Of a stretch of 31,104 bases of DNA, positions 22,638 to 30,244 are shown one piece after another (the first letter of the stretch is position 1; each line of letters begins with the position of its first letter). The stretch is taken from the NCBI GenBank assembly GCA_052035915.1, contig JBPOHE010000021.1, forward strand, positions 1 through 31,104, in the 5' to 3' direction. The notes beneath the pieces were generated by a model that was not told where the DNA came from, searched no databases, and was given only the letters and a program-made list of their open reading frames with translations. This stretch comes from JBPOHE01 sp052035915. Lineage in GTDB: Bacteria > Pseudomonadota > Gammaproteobacteria > Chromatiales > Chromatiaceae. A program made the translations under genes and the position numbers.

Positions 22638-22742
22638 AACAATCGAGCGCGATCCCGAGGCGGAGAGAGCGGCCCGGCGGTGGAGGTTGTATGATTTCCC
22701 GTACCCTAGAGGTGCCCCGAACCCAGATCGCCGGTTTCAACC

Positions 22743-24545
22743 TTGACTCGCATCCAGATCCTCCCCCCGCAACTCGTGAATCAGATCGCCGCCGGCGAGG
22801 TGGTGGAACGCCCGGCCTCGGTGGTCAAGGAGCTGGTGGAAAACAGCCTGGACGCCGGGGCCGACCGGATCCAGGTCGATCTGGAACTCGGGGGCATCAA
22901 GCTCATCCGGGTGCGGGATAACGGCTGTGGCCTCGGCCGGGAGGAACTGGCGCTCGCCCTGGCCCGTCATGCCACCAGCAAGATCGCCAGTCTGGAGGAT
23001 CTGGAACGGGTGCGTAGTCTGGGCTTTCGTGGCGAGGCGCTGCCCAGCATCGGCTCGATCGCGCGGCTGGTCATCAGCTCCCGTGGCCGGGAGGCGGATC
23101 AGGGCTGGAGCTTGGAGGCGGATGGTCGGGGAGGCGGGGAGATCAAACCCGTGGCCCATCCACCCGGCACCAGCGTCGAGGTGCGGGATCTGTTTTACAA
23201 CACCCCGGCGCGGCGCAAGTTTCTGCGTTCCGACAAGACCGAGTTCGGGCATGTGGAGCTGTTGCTCAAACGTCTGGCCCTGTCGCGGTTCGATGTCGGC
23301 TTCAGCCTCAGACACAACCAGCGGGAACTCTGGTCGCTGCCCCCGGCGGCAGGGCGCGAACGTTGGGAGCGTCGTCTCGCGGAACTCTTGGGAGGCGCTT
23401 TTCTCGAACATGCCCTCTTCGTCCAACACGAGGCGGCGGGACTCGGGCTCTGGGGTTGGGTCGCCCGGCCGACCTTTTCCCGCAGCCAGGGGGATATGCA
23501 GTATTTTTATGTCAATGGTCGCATGGTGCGGGACAAGGTCATCACCCATGCCGTGCGTCAGGCCTTCAAGGATGTGCTCTACCAGGATCGGCAACCGGCC
23601 TATCTGCTCTATCTCGACCTCGATCCCCTCGGCGTGGACGTCAATGTCCATCCCACCAAGCAGGAGGTGCGTTTCCGCGAGGGGCGGCTGGTGCATGATT
23701 TTTTGTTCCGCAGTCTGAGCGAAGTGATCGCCGCCGACATCCCCGGGACCCCGTCCGTCGGTCAGGTCGCCGGGCCTCCCGAGTCGAGGGTCGCACCCCG
23801 GGTCAGTCAAGCCACCCCCGACTGGACGCAGACCCACATCCCCCTGGGGACGCGGGAAGCGCCCTCGATCTACCGGGCCAGCTTTGCGGCCCAGCAACCG
23901 GATCCCCAACGGCCCCTTCCCCGGCCCGAGGCGCCCGGTGCCCCCCCCGAGCCCGAGGTGGAGAGACCTCTCGGAGAGGCGATCGCCCAGATCCAGGGCG
24001 TCTATATCCTGGCCCAGACGGCCCGGGGGCTGGTATTGGTGGACATGCATGCCGCCCACGAACGCATCCTCTACGAACGCCTGAAGACCTCCCGGCAGCA
24101 GGGGCGGATCGAGAGACAGTCCTTGCTGCTGCCGGTGCCGGTGCGTCTCAGCCGGCGCGAGGCGGATCTGGCCGAGGCCCAGACGGAGGCGCTGGCGGCG
24201 GCGGGGCTGGAGATCGGTCGCCTGGATGCCGAGACCCTCGTCGTGCGAGGGGTCCCGGCGATCCTGGAGGGCGTGGACGCCGAGCGCCTGTTGCGGGACA
24301 TCATCGCCGATCTGGTGGTGCATGGCCGCAGTAGCCGGATCGAGGATGAGATCAACGAGTTGTTGGCCTCCCTGGCCTGCCATGGGGCGGTACGGGCCAA
24401 CCGCCGCCTGAGTCTGGAGGAGATGAACCTCCTGTTGCGGGATATGGAAGGGACCGAGCGCAGCGGTCAGTGCAATCATGGCCGCCCGACCTGGGTCGAG
24501 CTGGGGCTGGCCGAACTCGACAAGCTGTTCCTGCGTGGACGCTGA
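22743..24545 (+). CDS. mutL: DNA mismatch repair protein MutL
   Basis: A 600-residue MutL, the ATPase that links MutS mismatch recognition to strand removal. The N-terminal GHKL ATPase has ENSLDAGA (33-40), DNGCGL (59-64), HATSK (76-80) and GFRGEAL (94-100), all intact. A Pro-rich linker (about 340-415) leads to the C-terminal dimerisation domain. That domain carries DMHAAHERILYE from residue 434, the metal-binding nuclease motif DQHA-x2-E-x4-E with Met for Gln, plus ACHGAVRANR and CNHGRPTWVEL. It is therefore probably a nicking MutL of the Pseudomonas/Neisseria type rather than the nuclease-free enterobacterial form. The start is a TTG at 22743 with no strong ribosome-binding site; no in-frame ATG lies just upstream. 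It overlaps miaA. Confidence 0.96.
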   Translation: MTRIQILPPQLVNQIAAGEVVERPASVVKELVENSLDAGADRIQVDLELGGIKLIRVRDNGCGLGREELALALARHATSKIASLEDLERVRSLGFRGEALPSIGSIARLVISSRGREADQGWSLEADGRGGGEIKPVAHPPGTSVEVRDLFYNTPARRKFLRSDKTEFGHVELLLKRLALSRFDVGFSLRHNQRELWSLPPAAGRERWERRLAELLGGAFLEHALFVQHEAAGLGLWGWVARPTFSRSQGDMQYFYVNGRMVRDKVITHAVRQAFKDVLYQDRQPAYLLYLDLDPLGVDVNVHPTKQEVRFREGRLVHDFLFRSLSEVIAADIPGTPSVGQVAGPPESRVAPRVSQATPDWTQTHIPLGTREAPSIYRASFAAQQPDPQRPLPRPEAPGAPPEPEVERPLGEAIAQIQGVYILAQTARGLVLVDMHAAHERILYERLKTSRQQGRIERQSLLLPVPVRLSRREADLAEAQTEALAAAGLEIGRLDAETLVVRGVPAILEGVDAERLLRDIIADLVVHGRSSRIEDEINELLASLACHGAVRANRRLSLEEMNLLLRDMEGTERSGQCNHGRPTWVELGLAELDKLFLRGR

Positions 24546-25512
24546 GCCCGATCCCGACTGGCCGCCGGTCATCTGTCTCATGGGGCCTACCGCCTCGGGT
24601 AAGACCGACTTGGCCCTGGCCCTGGCCGAACGCCTGCCCTGCGACCTCATCAGTGTCGATGCCACCCAGGTCTATCGTGGGCTGGACATCGGCTCGGCCA
24701 AGCCGGCGCCGGAGGTGCTGGCCCGTTTCCCCCATCGTCTCATCGATATCTGCGATCCCGGCGAGATCTATTCCGCCGCCCGCTTCCGCCTGGATGCCCT
24801 GGCGGCGGTGAGGGAGATCATCGCCCATAAGCGGATACCCCTGCTGGTGGGGGGCACCATGCTCTATTTCCGCGCCCTGGAATATGGACTCTCGCCCCTG
24901 CCGGAGGCCGATGCCAAGGTGCGGGAACGCTTGCTGGCCGAGGGCCGGGAATTGGGTTGGGAGGCGCTGCATCGACGCCTGCAAGCGATCGATCCCCAGG
25001 CGGCGGAACGTATCCATCCCCGGGATCCCCAACGCATCCAGCGCGCCCTCGAGGTCTACGAGCTCAGCGGGCGTTCCCTGACCGAATTGCAACAGGCGAG
25101 CCGGGGAGAGGGCTGCGACTACCCCTTGATCAAGCTGGCCCGCGCCCCGTTGGATCGCGCCGAGTTGCACCGACGCCTCGCCGAGCGCTTCCAGCGGATG
25201 TTGGCGGCGGGGCTGGAGGAAGAGGTGCGGGGATTGTTGGCCCGTCGTGATCTCTCGGCGGAACTCCCGGCGTTGCGCGCTGTCGGTTATCGGCAGGTGG
25301 CGGCTTATCTGCGGGGGGAATGTTCCAGGGAGGAGATGATCGAGCGGGCCATCGCCGCCAGTCGGCAGCTCGCCAAGCGCCAATTGACCTGGTTGCGGGC
25401 CGATGCGAGCGTCCACTGGCTGTGGGATGAGGCGGGCGATTCCCTGGGACAGGCATTGAAATGCCTGTCTGAAGCCATTACATGGAATACTGATAAGCCT
25501 CCCGCTGAATGA
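24535..25512 (+). CDS. miaA: tRNA dimethylallyltransferase
   Basis: MiaA transfers a dimethylallyl group to N6 of A37 in tRNAs that read UNN codons. The 325-residue protein has the P-loop GPTASGKT (17-24), the conserved DLISVDATQVYRGLDIGSAKP block, IDICDPGEIYSAARF, LLVGGTMLYFRALEYGLSP, the HPRDPQRIQRALEVYE tRNA-contact region, and AVGYRQVAAYL. E. coli MiaA is 316 residues. The start is taken as the GTG at 24535, giving MDAEPDPDWPPVICLMGPTA and an 11-base overlap with mutL; the frame is open further upstream inside mutL but is not MiaA-like there. hfq follows after about 100 bases, the classical order. Confidence 0.95.
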   Translation: MDAEPDPDWPPVICLMGPTASGKTDLALALAERLPCDLISVDATQVYRGLDIGSAKPAPEVLARFPHRLIDICDPGEIYSAARFRLDALAAVREIIAHKRIPLLVGGTMLYFRALEYGLSPLPEADAKVRERLLAEGRELGWEALHRRLQAIDPQAAERIHPRDPQRIQRALEVYELSGRSLTELQQASRGEGCDYPLIKLARAPLDRAELHRRLAERFQRMLAAGLEEEVRGLLARRDLSAELPALRAVGYRQVAAYLRGECSREEMIERAIAASRQLAKRQLTWLRADASVHWLWDEAGDSLGQALKCLSEAITWNTDKPPAE

Positions 25513-25613
25513 AGAGCTTCTAAGATGATATATTCTTGTCTCCGAGGGCCGCGATGGCGGTCCGACGGCGCAAAGTCGGGACCTCAGGTACAAGTACAAT
25601 AAGGAGAAACAAC

Positions 25614-25865
25614 ATGTCTAAGGGGCAAAGCCTCCAAGACCCATTTCTCAATGCTCTGCGCAAGGAGCGCGTGCCCGTATCTATTTTCCTGGTGAATGGA
25701 ATCAAACTTCAGGGCCAGATCGAGTCTTTCGATCAATTCGTGGTGCTCTTGAAGAACAGTGTCAGTCAGATGGTGTACAAGCATGCCATCTCGACCGTGG
25801 TGCCTTCCCGCAATGTCCGGATCCAGACCGGTGTTGGCGAGGGGCAGGAGCCAGGTAACTTTTGA
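25614..25865 (+). CDS. hfq: RNA chaperone Hfq
   Basis: An 83-residue Sm-like protein forming a hexameric ring that pairs small RNAs with mRNAs. The Sm1 region runs from SLQDPFLNALRKERVPVSIF through GQIESFDQFVVLL, and Sm2 is VYKHAISTVVPSR with the Tyr-Lys-His of the proximal RNA-binding pore. Gln8, Asp9 and Phe42-region residues of the family are present. The C-terminal tail is very short (GVGEGQEPGNF), compared with about 35 residues in E. coli. AAGGAG precedes the ATG at 25614; the frame starts earlier at 25536, but that part is not Hfq. It lies between miaA and hflX as in most gammaproteobacteria. Confidence 0.97.
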   Translation: MSKGQSLQDPFLNALRKERVPVSIFLVNGIKLQGQIESFDQFVVLLKNSVSQMVYKHAISTVVPSRNVRIQTGVGEGQEPGNF

Positions 25866-26102
25866 GTCATCTCAAGGGGTGATCCAAACCGCATCAGGTC
25901 AACGGCAGTCGCGGCTCGCGACGCGCTCGTTCGACCTGGGCGAAGGATCGGCGCGGCTTCCCGGCATGGCGCGGGATTGCGTCGCCCCGGCTTCGCTGGC
26001 CGGGAACGCCAGTCCGGCGGCCTTGCTTCTCTCCACCCTGATTCCAGTAACCCCGGGTGACCGAGTCGCCGGGGAAACATCACATCCTTATCTGGTTTGA
26101 TC

Positions 26103-27416
26103 ATGTTTGAACGTCCCCAAGCCGGCGAACGAGCGGTGCTGGTTCACCTGGATATCGGTGAGCTCGCCGCGGATGAAGAGTTGAGCGAGTTCCGCCTCTT
26201 GGCCGCCGCCGCCGGCGCCGAGGTCATCACCCTGATGCGCTCCGCCCGCCAGGCCCCGGATCCCAAGTTCTATGTCGGCAGCGGCAAGGCCCGGGAGATC
26301 AAGTCGGTGGTGGAATTCGAGGGAGCGGACCTGGTGCTCTTCGACAATAGCCTGTCGCCGGCCCAGGAACGCAATCTGGAACGGGAATTCGGTTGTCGCG
26401 TCGTCGATCGCACGGGGCTGATATTGGACATCTTCGCCCAGCGGGCGCGGAGTGCGGAGGGAAAGTTGCAGGTGGAATTGGCCCAGCTCGAACACCTCTC
26501 CACCCGGCTGGTGCGGGGCTGGACCCATCTCGAGCGGCAACGGGGCGGCATCGGCCTGCGAGGACCGGGTGAGACCCAGTTGGAGACCGACCGCCGCCTG
26601 ATCGGCAAACGCATCAGCCACCTTGAGCAGCGTCTGGGGAAGGTGTCGGCCCAACGTAATCTGAGTCGTCGCTCCCGCGCCAAGGCCGAGGTGCCGACAT
26701 TGTCCCTGGTGGGCTACACCAACGCCGGGAAGTCCACCCTTTTCAACCGCCTGACGGAGTCCGGGGTGTATGTTGCAGATAAGCTGTTCGCCACCCTGGA
26801 CCCCACCCTGCGGCGACTGAAACTGCCCCAGGGCCAGGAGGTGATCCTGGCCGATACCGTGGGCTTCATCAGCCAACTGCCCCACGAACTGGTGGCCGCC
26901 TTTCGCTCGACCCTGCAAGAGACGAGTTCGGCGCAACTCCTGCTGCATGTCATCGACGCCTCCAGCCCGCGTCACGACCAGCAGATCCAGGATGTGGAGA
27001 AGGTACTGGGCGAGATCGGTGCCGCCGATATCCCCCAGATCCAGGTCTTCAATAAGCTCGACCGATTGCCGGAGACCGAACCGAGACTCGATCGGGACGA
27101 ACAGGGGCAGGTGACGAGGGTATGGATCTCCGCCGTGACCGGCCAGGGGCTGGATCTGCTGCGGCAGGCGCTGGGGGAGGCGTTCCAGCGGGATCGACGG
27201 CGGCGTCGTCTGGTGCTCTCCCCTCTGGAAGGTCGCTTGCGGGCCAGGCTGTTCGAGGCCGGTCAGGTACTCGAAGAGCGGATCACCGAGGATGGGGGCT
27301 GGGAGCTTGAAATCGAGCTGGACCGACGGGATCTTGAGCAGCTAAAGGGGTATGGGCATGAGTGTTCCCAGCCGACAGCGAATGGAGTTGTTGCTAGCCC
27401 GCTGCCCGATACCTAG
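26103..27416 (+). CDS. hflX: Ribosome-associated GTPase HflX
   Basis: A 437-residue GTPase that splits stalled or stress-damaged 70S ribosomes. The N-terminal HflX domain (FYVGSGKAREIKS, LFDNSLSPAQERNLE, VVDRTGLILDIFAQRARSAEG) and the long coiled coil with GIGLRGPGETQLETDRR are intact. The GTPase follows: G1 GYTNAGKST (204-212), G2 TLDPT, G3 DTVGF, G4 NKLD and G5 SAVTG. The start is the ATG at 26103; an in-frame TTG two codons earlier is less likely. About 237 bases separate it from hfq, with GC-rich inverted segments but no gene. hflK follows after 96 bases. Confidence 0.96.
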   Translation: MFERPQAGERAVLVHLDIGELAADEELSEFRLLAAAAGAEVITLMRSARQAPDPKFYVGSGKAREIKSVVEFEGADLVLFDNSLSPAQERNLEREFGCRVVDRTGLILDIFAQRARSAEGKLQVELAQLEHLSTRLVRGWTHLERQRGGIGLRGPGETQLETDRRLIGKRISHLEQRLGKVSAQRNLSRRSRAKAEVPTLSLVGYTNAGKSTLFNRLTESGVYVADKLFATLDPTLRRLKLPQGQEVILADTVGFISQLPHELVAAFRSTLQETSSAQLLLHVIDASSPRHDQQIQDVEKVLGEIGAADIPQIQVFNKLDRLPETEPRLDRDEQGQVTRVWISAVTGQGLDLLRQALGEAFQRDRRRRRLVLSPLEGRLRARLFEAGQVLEERITEDGGWELEIELDRRDLEQLKGYGHECSQPTANGVVASPLPDT

Positions 27417-27512
27417 AATCACTGAATTTGCCCGGGCAGAGCTTGCCTGGATCCTTAATCACGGCTTGCCCGCTTCGAGGCAGGTAATGGGTTGGTAGCA
27501 TTGGAGTCAATC

Positions 27513-28673
27513 ATGGCCTGGAATGAACCTGGGGGCGGCGACAGAGACCCCTGGAGCGGGAAAAGCGGGAATCAGGGACCGCCTGAACTCGACGAAGTCG
27601 TCCGCAAACTGCAAGAAAAGCTTGGCGGGTTGTTCGGTGGCGGGCGCCGGCCACGGCCAAGCCCAAGCCCCGGGGGGGGCGGGCCTGGCGCGGGCGGCAA
27701 GATCAGCCTCAGCCTGGGGGCGGGGGTGTTGGTCCTGGTCTGGGTCGCCTCCGGGATCTATATCGTCGAGCCGGCGGAGCGGGGCGTGGTGCTACGCTTC
27801 GGCGCCTACCTCGAGGTGACCCAGCCTGGTCCCCATTGGCATCTCCCTTATCCGATCGAGGACAGGGTCAAGGTCAACGTGGACCAGATCTCCTCCTTCC
27901 GGCACAAGGCGCAGATGCTGACCGCCGACGAGAATATCGTCGACATCGAATTCACCGTGCAGTCAAGAATTCAGGATGCGGCGGATGTCCTCTTCCAGGA
28001 TCAGAATCCGGAGAAGACCCTCAAGGATGTGACCGAGACCGCCGTGCGGGAGATCATCGGCAAGAGCAAGCTGGATTACATCCTCACCGAAGGCCGCGGT
28101 TCGATTCAGATCGACATCAAGGACACCATCCAATCCCTGCTCAGCCAATATCGGACCGGTTTGGAGGTGGTGAGCGTGAACATGCAGCCGGCCAAGCCGC
28201 CGGAGCAGGTCAAGGAGGCCTTCGACGACGCCATCAAGGCGCGCGAGGACAAGGAACGCCTGGAGAACGAGGCCCAGGCCTATTCCAACGAGATCCTGCC
28301 CAAGGCCCGTGGCGGCGCGGCGCGCATCGTCGAGGACGCCAAGGCCTACAAAGCCAAGGTGGTGGCCGAGGCCCAGGGGCAGGCGGATCGCTTCGTGGCC
28401 GTGATGAAGGAATACAACAAGGCCCCCGAGGTGACCCGGGAGCGCCTCTATCTGGATACCATGGAGACGGCCCTGGCGAAGACCAACAAGGTGCTGATGG
28501 ACACTGGAAGCGGGAACAATATCCTCTATCTGCCCCTGGATCGGATGGGCGAATCCCGCCCCTCCCAGATTCCCATGGCCTTGCCGGGGAACCTGACTCC
28601 CCCCCCAGCCACGACTGATGCCGTCGAGAGCCCGGCGAAAACCCAGGTCGAGCGCGGCAGGAGGGTGCGTTGA
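27513..28673 (+). CDS. hflK: FtsH-modulating membrane protein HflK
   Basis: A 386-residue SPFH-family protein that assembles with HflC into large cage-like complexes around the FtsH protease in the inner membrane. The N-terminal cytoplasmic segment is Gly-rich (WNEPGGGDRDPWSG; PSPGGGGPGAGG). A single membrane helix follows at about 64-84 (SLGAGVLVLVWVASGIYIV), then the SPFH/band-7 domain (VEPAERGVVLRFGAYLEVT, PGPHWHLPYPIE) and a long helical region rich in Ala/Glu/Lys. GGAG lies six bases before the ATG at 27513. The stop overlaps the hflC start by one base (TGATG), so the partners are coupled in translation. Confidence 0.95.
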   Translation: MAWNEPGGGDRDPWSGKSGNQGPPELDEVVRKLQEKLGGLFGGGRRPRPSPSPGGGGPGAGGKISLSLGAGVLVLVWVASGIYIVEPAERGVVLRFGAYLEVTQPGPHWHLPYPIEDRVKVNVDQISSFRHKAQMLTADENIVDIEFTVQSRIQDAADVLFQDQNPEKTLKDVTETAVREIIGKSKLDYILTEGRGSIQIDIKDTIQSLLSQYRTGLEVVSVNMQPAKPPEQVKEAFDDAIKAREDKERLENEAQAYSNEILPKARGGAARIVEDAKAYKAKVVAEAQGQADRFVAVMKEYNKAPEVTRERLYLDTMETALAKTNKVLMDTGSGNNILYLPLDRMGESRPSQIPMALPGNLTPPPATTDAVESPAKTQVERGRRVR

Positions 28674-29551
28674 TGCCTTTCAGACCCAGCCTTATTCCCT
28701 TCGCGGCCGCTATTCTGGGGTTGCTGTTCTATTCCTCCACCTTCGTCGTCCAGCAGCCGGAGTTGGCCCTCAAGCTCCAGTTGGGAAAGATCCTCTCCAG
28801 TGACTATCAACCCGGATTACACTGGATGGTGCCCTTGTTGCAGGAGGTCAAGAAGTTCGATGGCCGCATCCAGACCTTCGATACCACCCCGGAGCGATTC
28901 CTCACCGTGGAAAAGAAGGATGTGATCGTCGATGCCTATGCCAAATGGCGCATCTCCAACCTGGCGCAGTATTTCCGCTCCACCCGGGGCAATCAGGCCG
29001 TGGCCAGCAAGCTCTTGACCGAGCGCATCAACACTAGTCTGCGGGACGAGTTCGGCAAACGCACCATCCAGGAGGTCATCTCCGGTGGTCGCACCGAACT
29101 CATGGAGCGCCTGACCAAGGAGGCGGACACTAAGGCCTCGGAACTCGGGGTCGAGATCATCGACGTCCGGGTCAAACGCATCGACCTGCCGCCCGAGGTG
29201 AGCGAATCGGTTTATGCCCGCATGCGCGCCGAACGCGACCGCGTGGCCCGGGATCTGCGCGCCAAGGGGGCGGAGGCGGCGGAGCGCATTCGCGCCGACG
29301 CCGATCGGCAGCGTACCGAGACCATCGCCAATGCCTACCGCGAGTCCGAGCAACTACGCGGCGATGGCGATGCCCAGGCGACGGATATCTACGCCAAGGC
29401 CTATCGCCAGAACCCGGATTTCTATGCCTTCTATCGCAGCATGAACGCCTACAAGGGCATCTTCGACCAGAGCAGCGACGTCATGGTGTTGCAGCCAGGT
29501 TCCGATTTCCTGCGCTTCTTCAACTCCAAGGCGGGAACCCCCACGCCCTGA
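28673..29551 (+). CDS. hflC: FtsH-modulating membrane protein HflC
   Basis: A 292-residue SPFH protein, partner of HflK. An N-terminal membrane anchor (IPFAAAILGLLFYSSTFVV) is followed by the band-7 domain (VQQPELALKLQLGKI; PGLHWMVPLLQEVKKFDGRIQT), IIDVRVKRIDLPPEVSESVYARM, the long Ala/Arg/Glu helix (AERIRADADRQRTETIANAY) and the C-terminal DFYAFYRSMNAYKGIF block. E. coli HflC is 334 residues; the difference lies mainly in a shorter SPFH insert. The ATG at 28673 shares a base with the hflK stop. A 9-bp hairpin lies directly after the stop codon and probably closes the operon. Confidence 0.95.
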   Translation: MPFRPSLIPFAAAILGLLFYSSTFVVQQPELALKLQLGKILSSDYQPGLHWMVPLLQEVKKFDGRIQTFDTTPERFLTVEKKDVIVDAYAKWRISNLAQYFRSTRGNQAVASKLLTERINTSLRDEFGKRTIQEVISGGRTELMERLTKEADTKASELGVEIIDVRVKRIDLPPEVSESVYARMRAERDRVARDLRAKGAEAAERIRADADRQRTETIANAYRESEQLRGDGDAQATDIYAKAYRQNPDFYAFYRSMNAYKGIFDQSSDVMVLQPGSDFLRFFNSKAGTPTP

Positions 29552-29557
29552 AGAATA

Positions 29558-29587
29558 AGCCCACGGTCGGTGATCCGTCCGTGGGCT
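29558..29587 (+). terminator. Hairpin after hflC
   Basis: AGCCCACGG and CCGTGGGCT form a perfect 9-bp stem with a 12-base loop, seven bases after the stop codon. No T-run follows, so termination efficiency is uncertain. Confidence 0.6.
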
Positions 29588-29771
29588 GCTGCCGGTTCGG
29601 CTTTCCCTTCATCCTGCCGGAGCCCGGTCCTCCGGGTGACTCTTTGCCGGTTGTCGGTCTGGGCGTCACCTGGGGGAGGGGACTGGTATATCACTACACC
29701 ACAGGTCTGTAAGCGCGGACAGGCCCGCGCTGATCCTGGCGGCGGACGAGCGCCGATAGCTGACATCACGT

Positions 29772-29887
29772 CCGGGCAGGGGCTCTGTGGCCCGATTTGC
29801 GTTCTCCTTATGAGAACAATGCCTTTTATTTTGGCTTATTGTTCTCTAAATGAGAACGAAAAATGGCTACTTTCAGTCGTTGCCCGG
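29772..29887 (+). repeat. Dispersed palindromic element, copy E
   Basis: The best-preserved copy. Left end CCGGGCA (29772-29778) and right end TGCCCGG (29881-29887) are perfect reverse complements. Both inner palindromes are perfect: GTTCTC-CTTAT-GAGAAC at 29801-29817 followed by AAT, and GTTCTC-TAAAT-GAGAAC at 29841-29857. Spacing is 40 rather than 41 bp; the right arm is 30 bases. Confidence 0.92.
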
Positions 29888-29953
29888 AACAACCGAGCTG
29901 CGTAGGCTAGGCACCGCATAGCCTTACCCAGGTCACCAGCCAACCCAAAGAAC

Positions 29954-29970
29954 GGTACGCGATGCGTACC
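29954..29970. repeat. REP-like palindrome, copy 2
   Basis: GGTACGC, GAT, GCGTACC: a perfect 7-bp stem with a 3-base loop followed by CTT. Same design as 2048-2064, with one base changed in each arm so that pairing is kept. It may also be the first stem-loop of the transposon leader RNA. Confidence 0.55.
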
Positions 29971-29980
29971 CTTATATGTC

Positions 29981-30151
29981 GATTCTGACCTCCCCAAGAG
30001 GCAGAATCCCCGACTGATCATCGGGAGGGAGACGGGGAAGCCTGGCCCACCCTGAGGCTTCGAGCCTGTCACGTAGATTGGTCTCCCCGTCTCCCACATT
30101 CGCCTTCTCAGTTCGGACGGTATACGTAGGTCCCCTCTCGGGGGTGAACCT
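29981..30151 (+). ncRNA. Candidate IS110 bridge RNA region
   Basis: Four consecutive stem-loops precede the transposase. At 29981-30008, GATTCTG/CAGAATC plus CCTC/GAGG (11 bp with one bulged A). At 30009-30025, CCCGA/TCGGG. At 30027-30095, a perfect 12-bp stem GGGAGACGGGGA/TCCCCGTCTCCC closes a 45-base loop that contains the small hairpin AGGCT-TCG-AGCCT. At 30128-30151, AGGT/ACCT with CCCC/GGGG inside. IS110 elements express a structured RNA from this position that pairs with donor and target DNA; the assignment here is by position and structure only. Confidence 0.5.
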
Positions 30152-30244
30152 GGATCGCCATAAGGTTGAACTGGGCGTGTGGCCCTGGTGTTTTGATCGG
30201 TTCGTTCCGCTATTCATAACGTCTTCTTAAAAAAGAGAAAAACG

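Larger units (their letters stand above)
29588..30244. other. Region between hflC and the IS110 transposase gene
   Basis: About 650 bases with no supported gene. It holds GC-rich sequence to about 29770, copy E of the dispersed element (29772-29887), and then a 350-base leader of the transposase gene full of stem-loops (29954-30151). Confidence 0.6.

Noticed and set aside
22737..24665. 642-codon open frame opposite mutL, and 24352-25599 opposite miaA
   Set aside because: Both are shadows of well-recognised genes with all expected motifs.
27429..27438. TGCCCGGGCA between hflX and hflK as a remnant of the dispersed element
   Set aside because: It equals two fused terminal repeats but none of the inner palindromes are present; a 10-bp GC palindrome can easily arise by chance.
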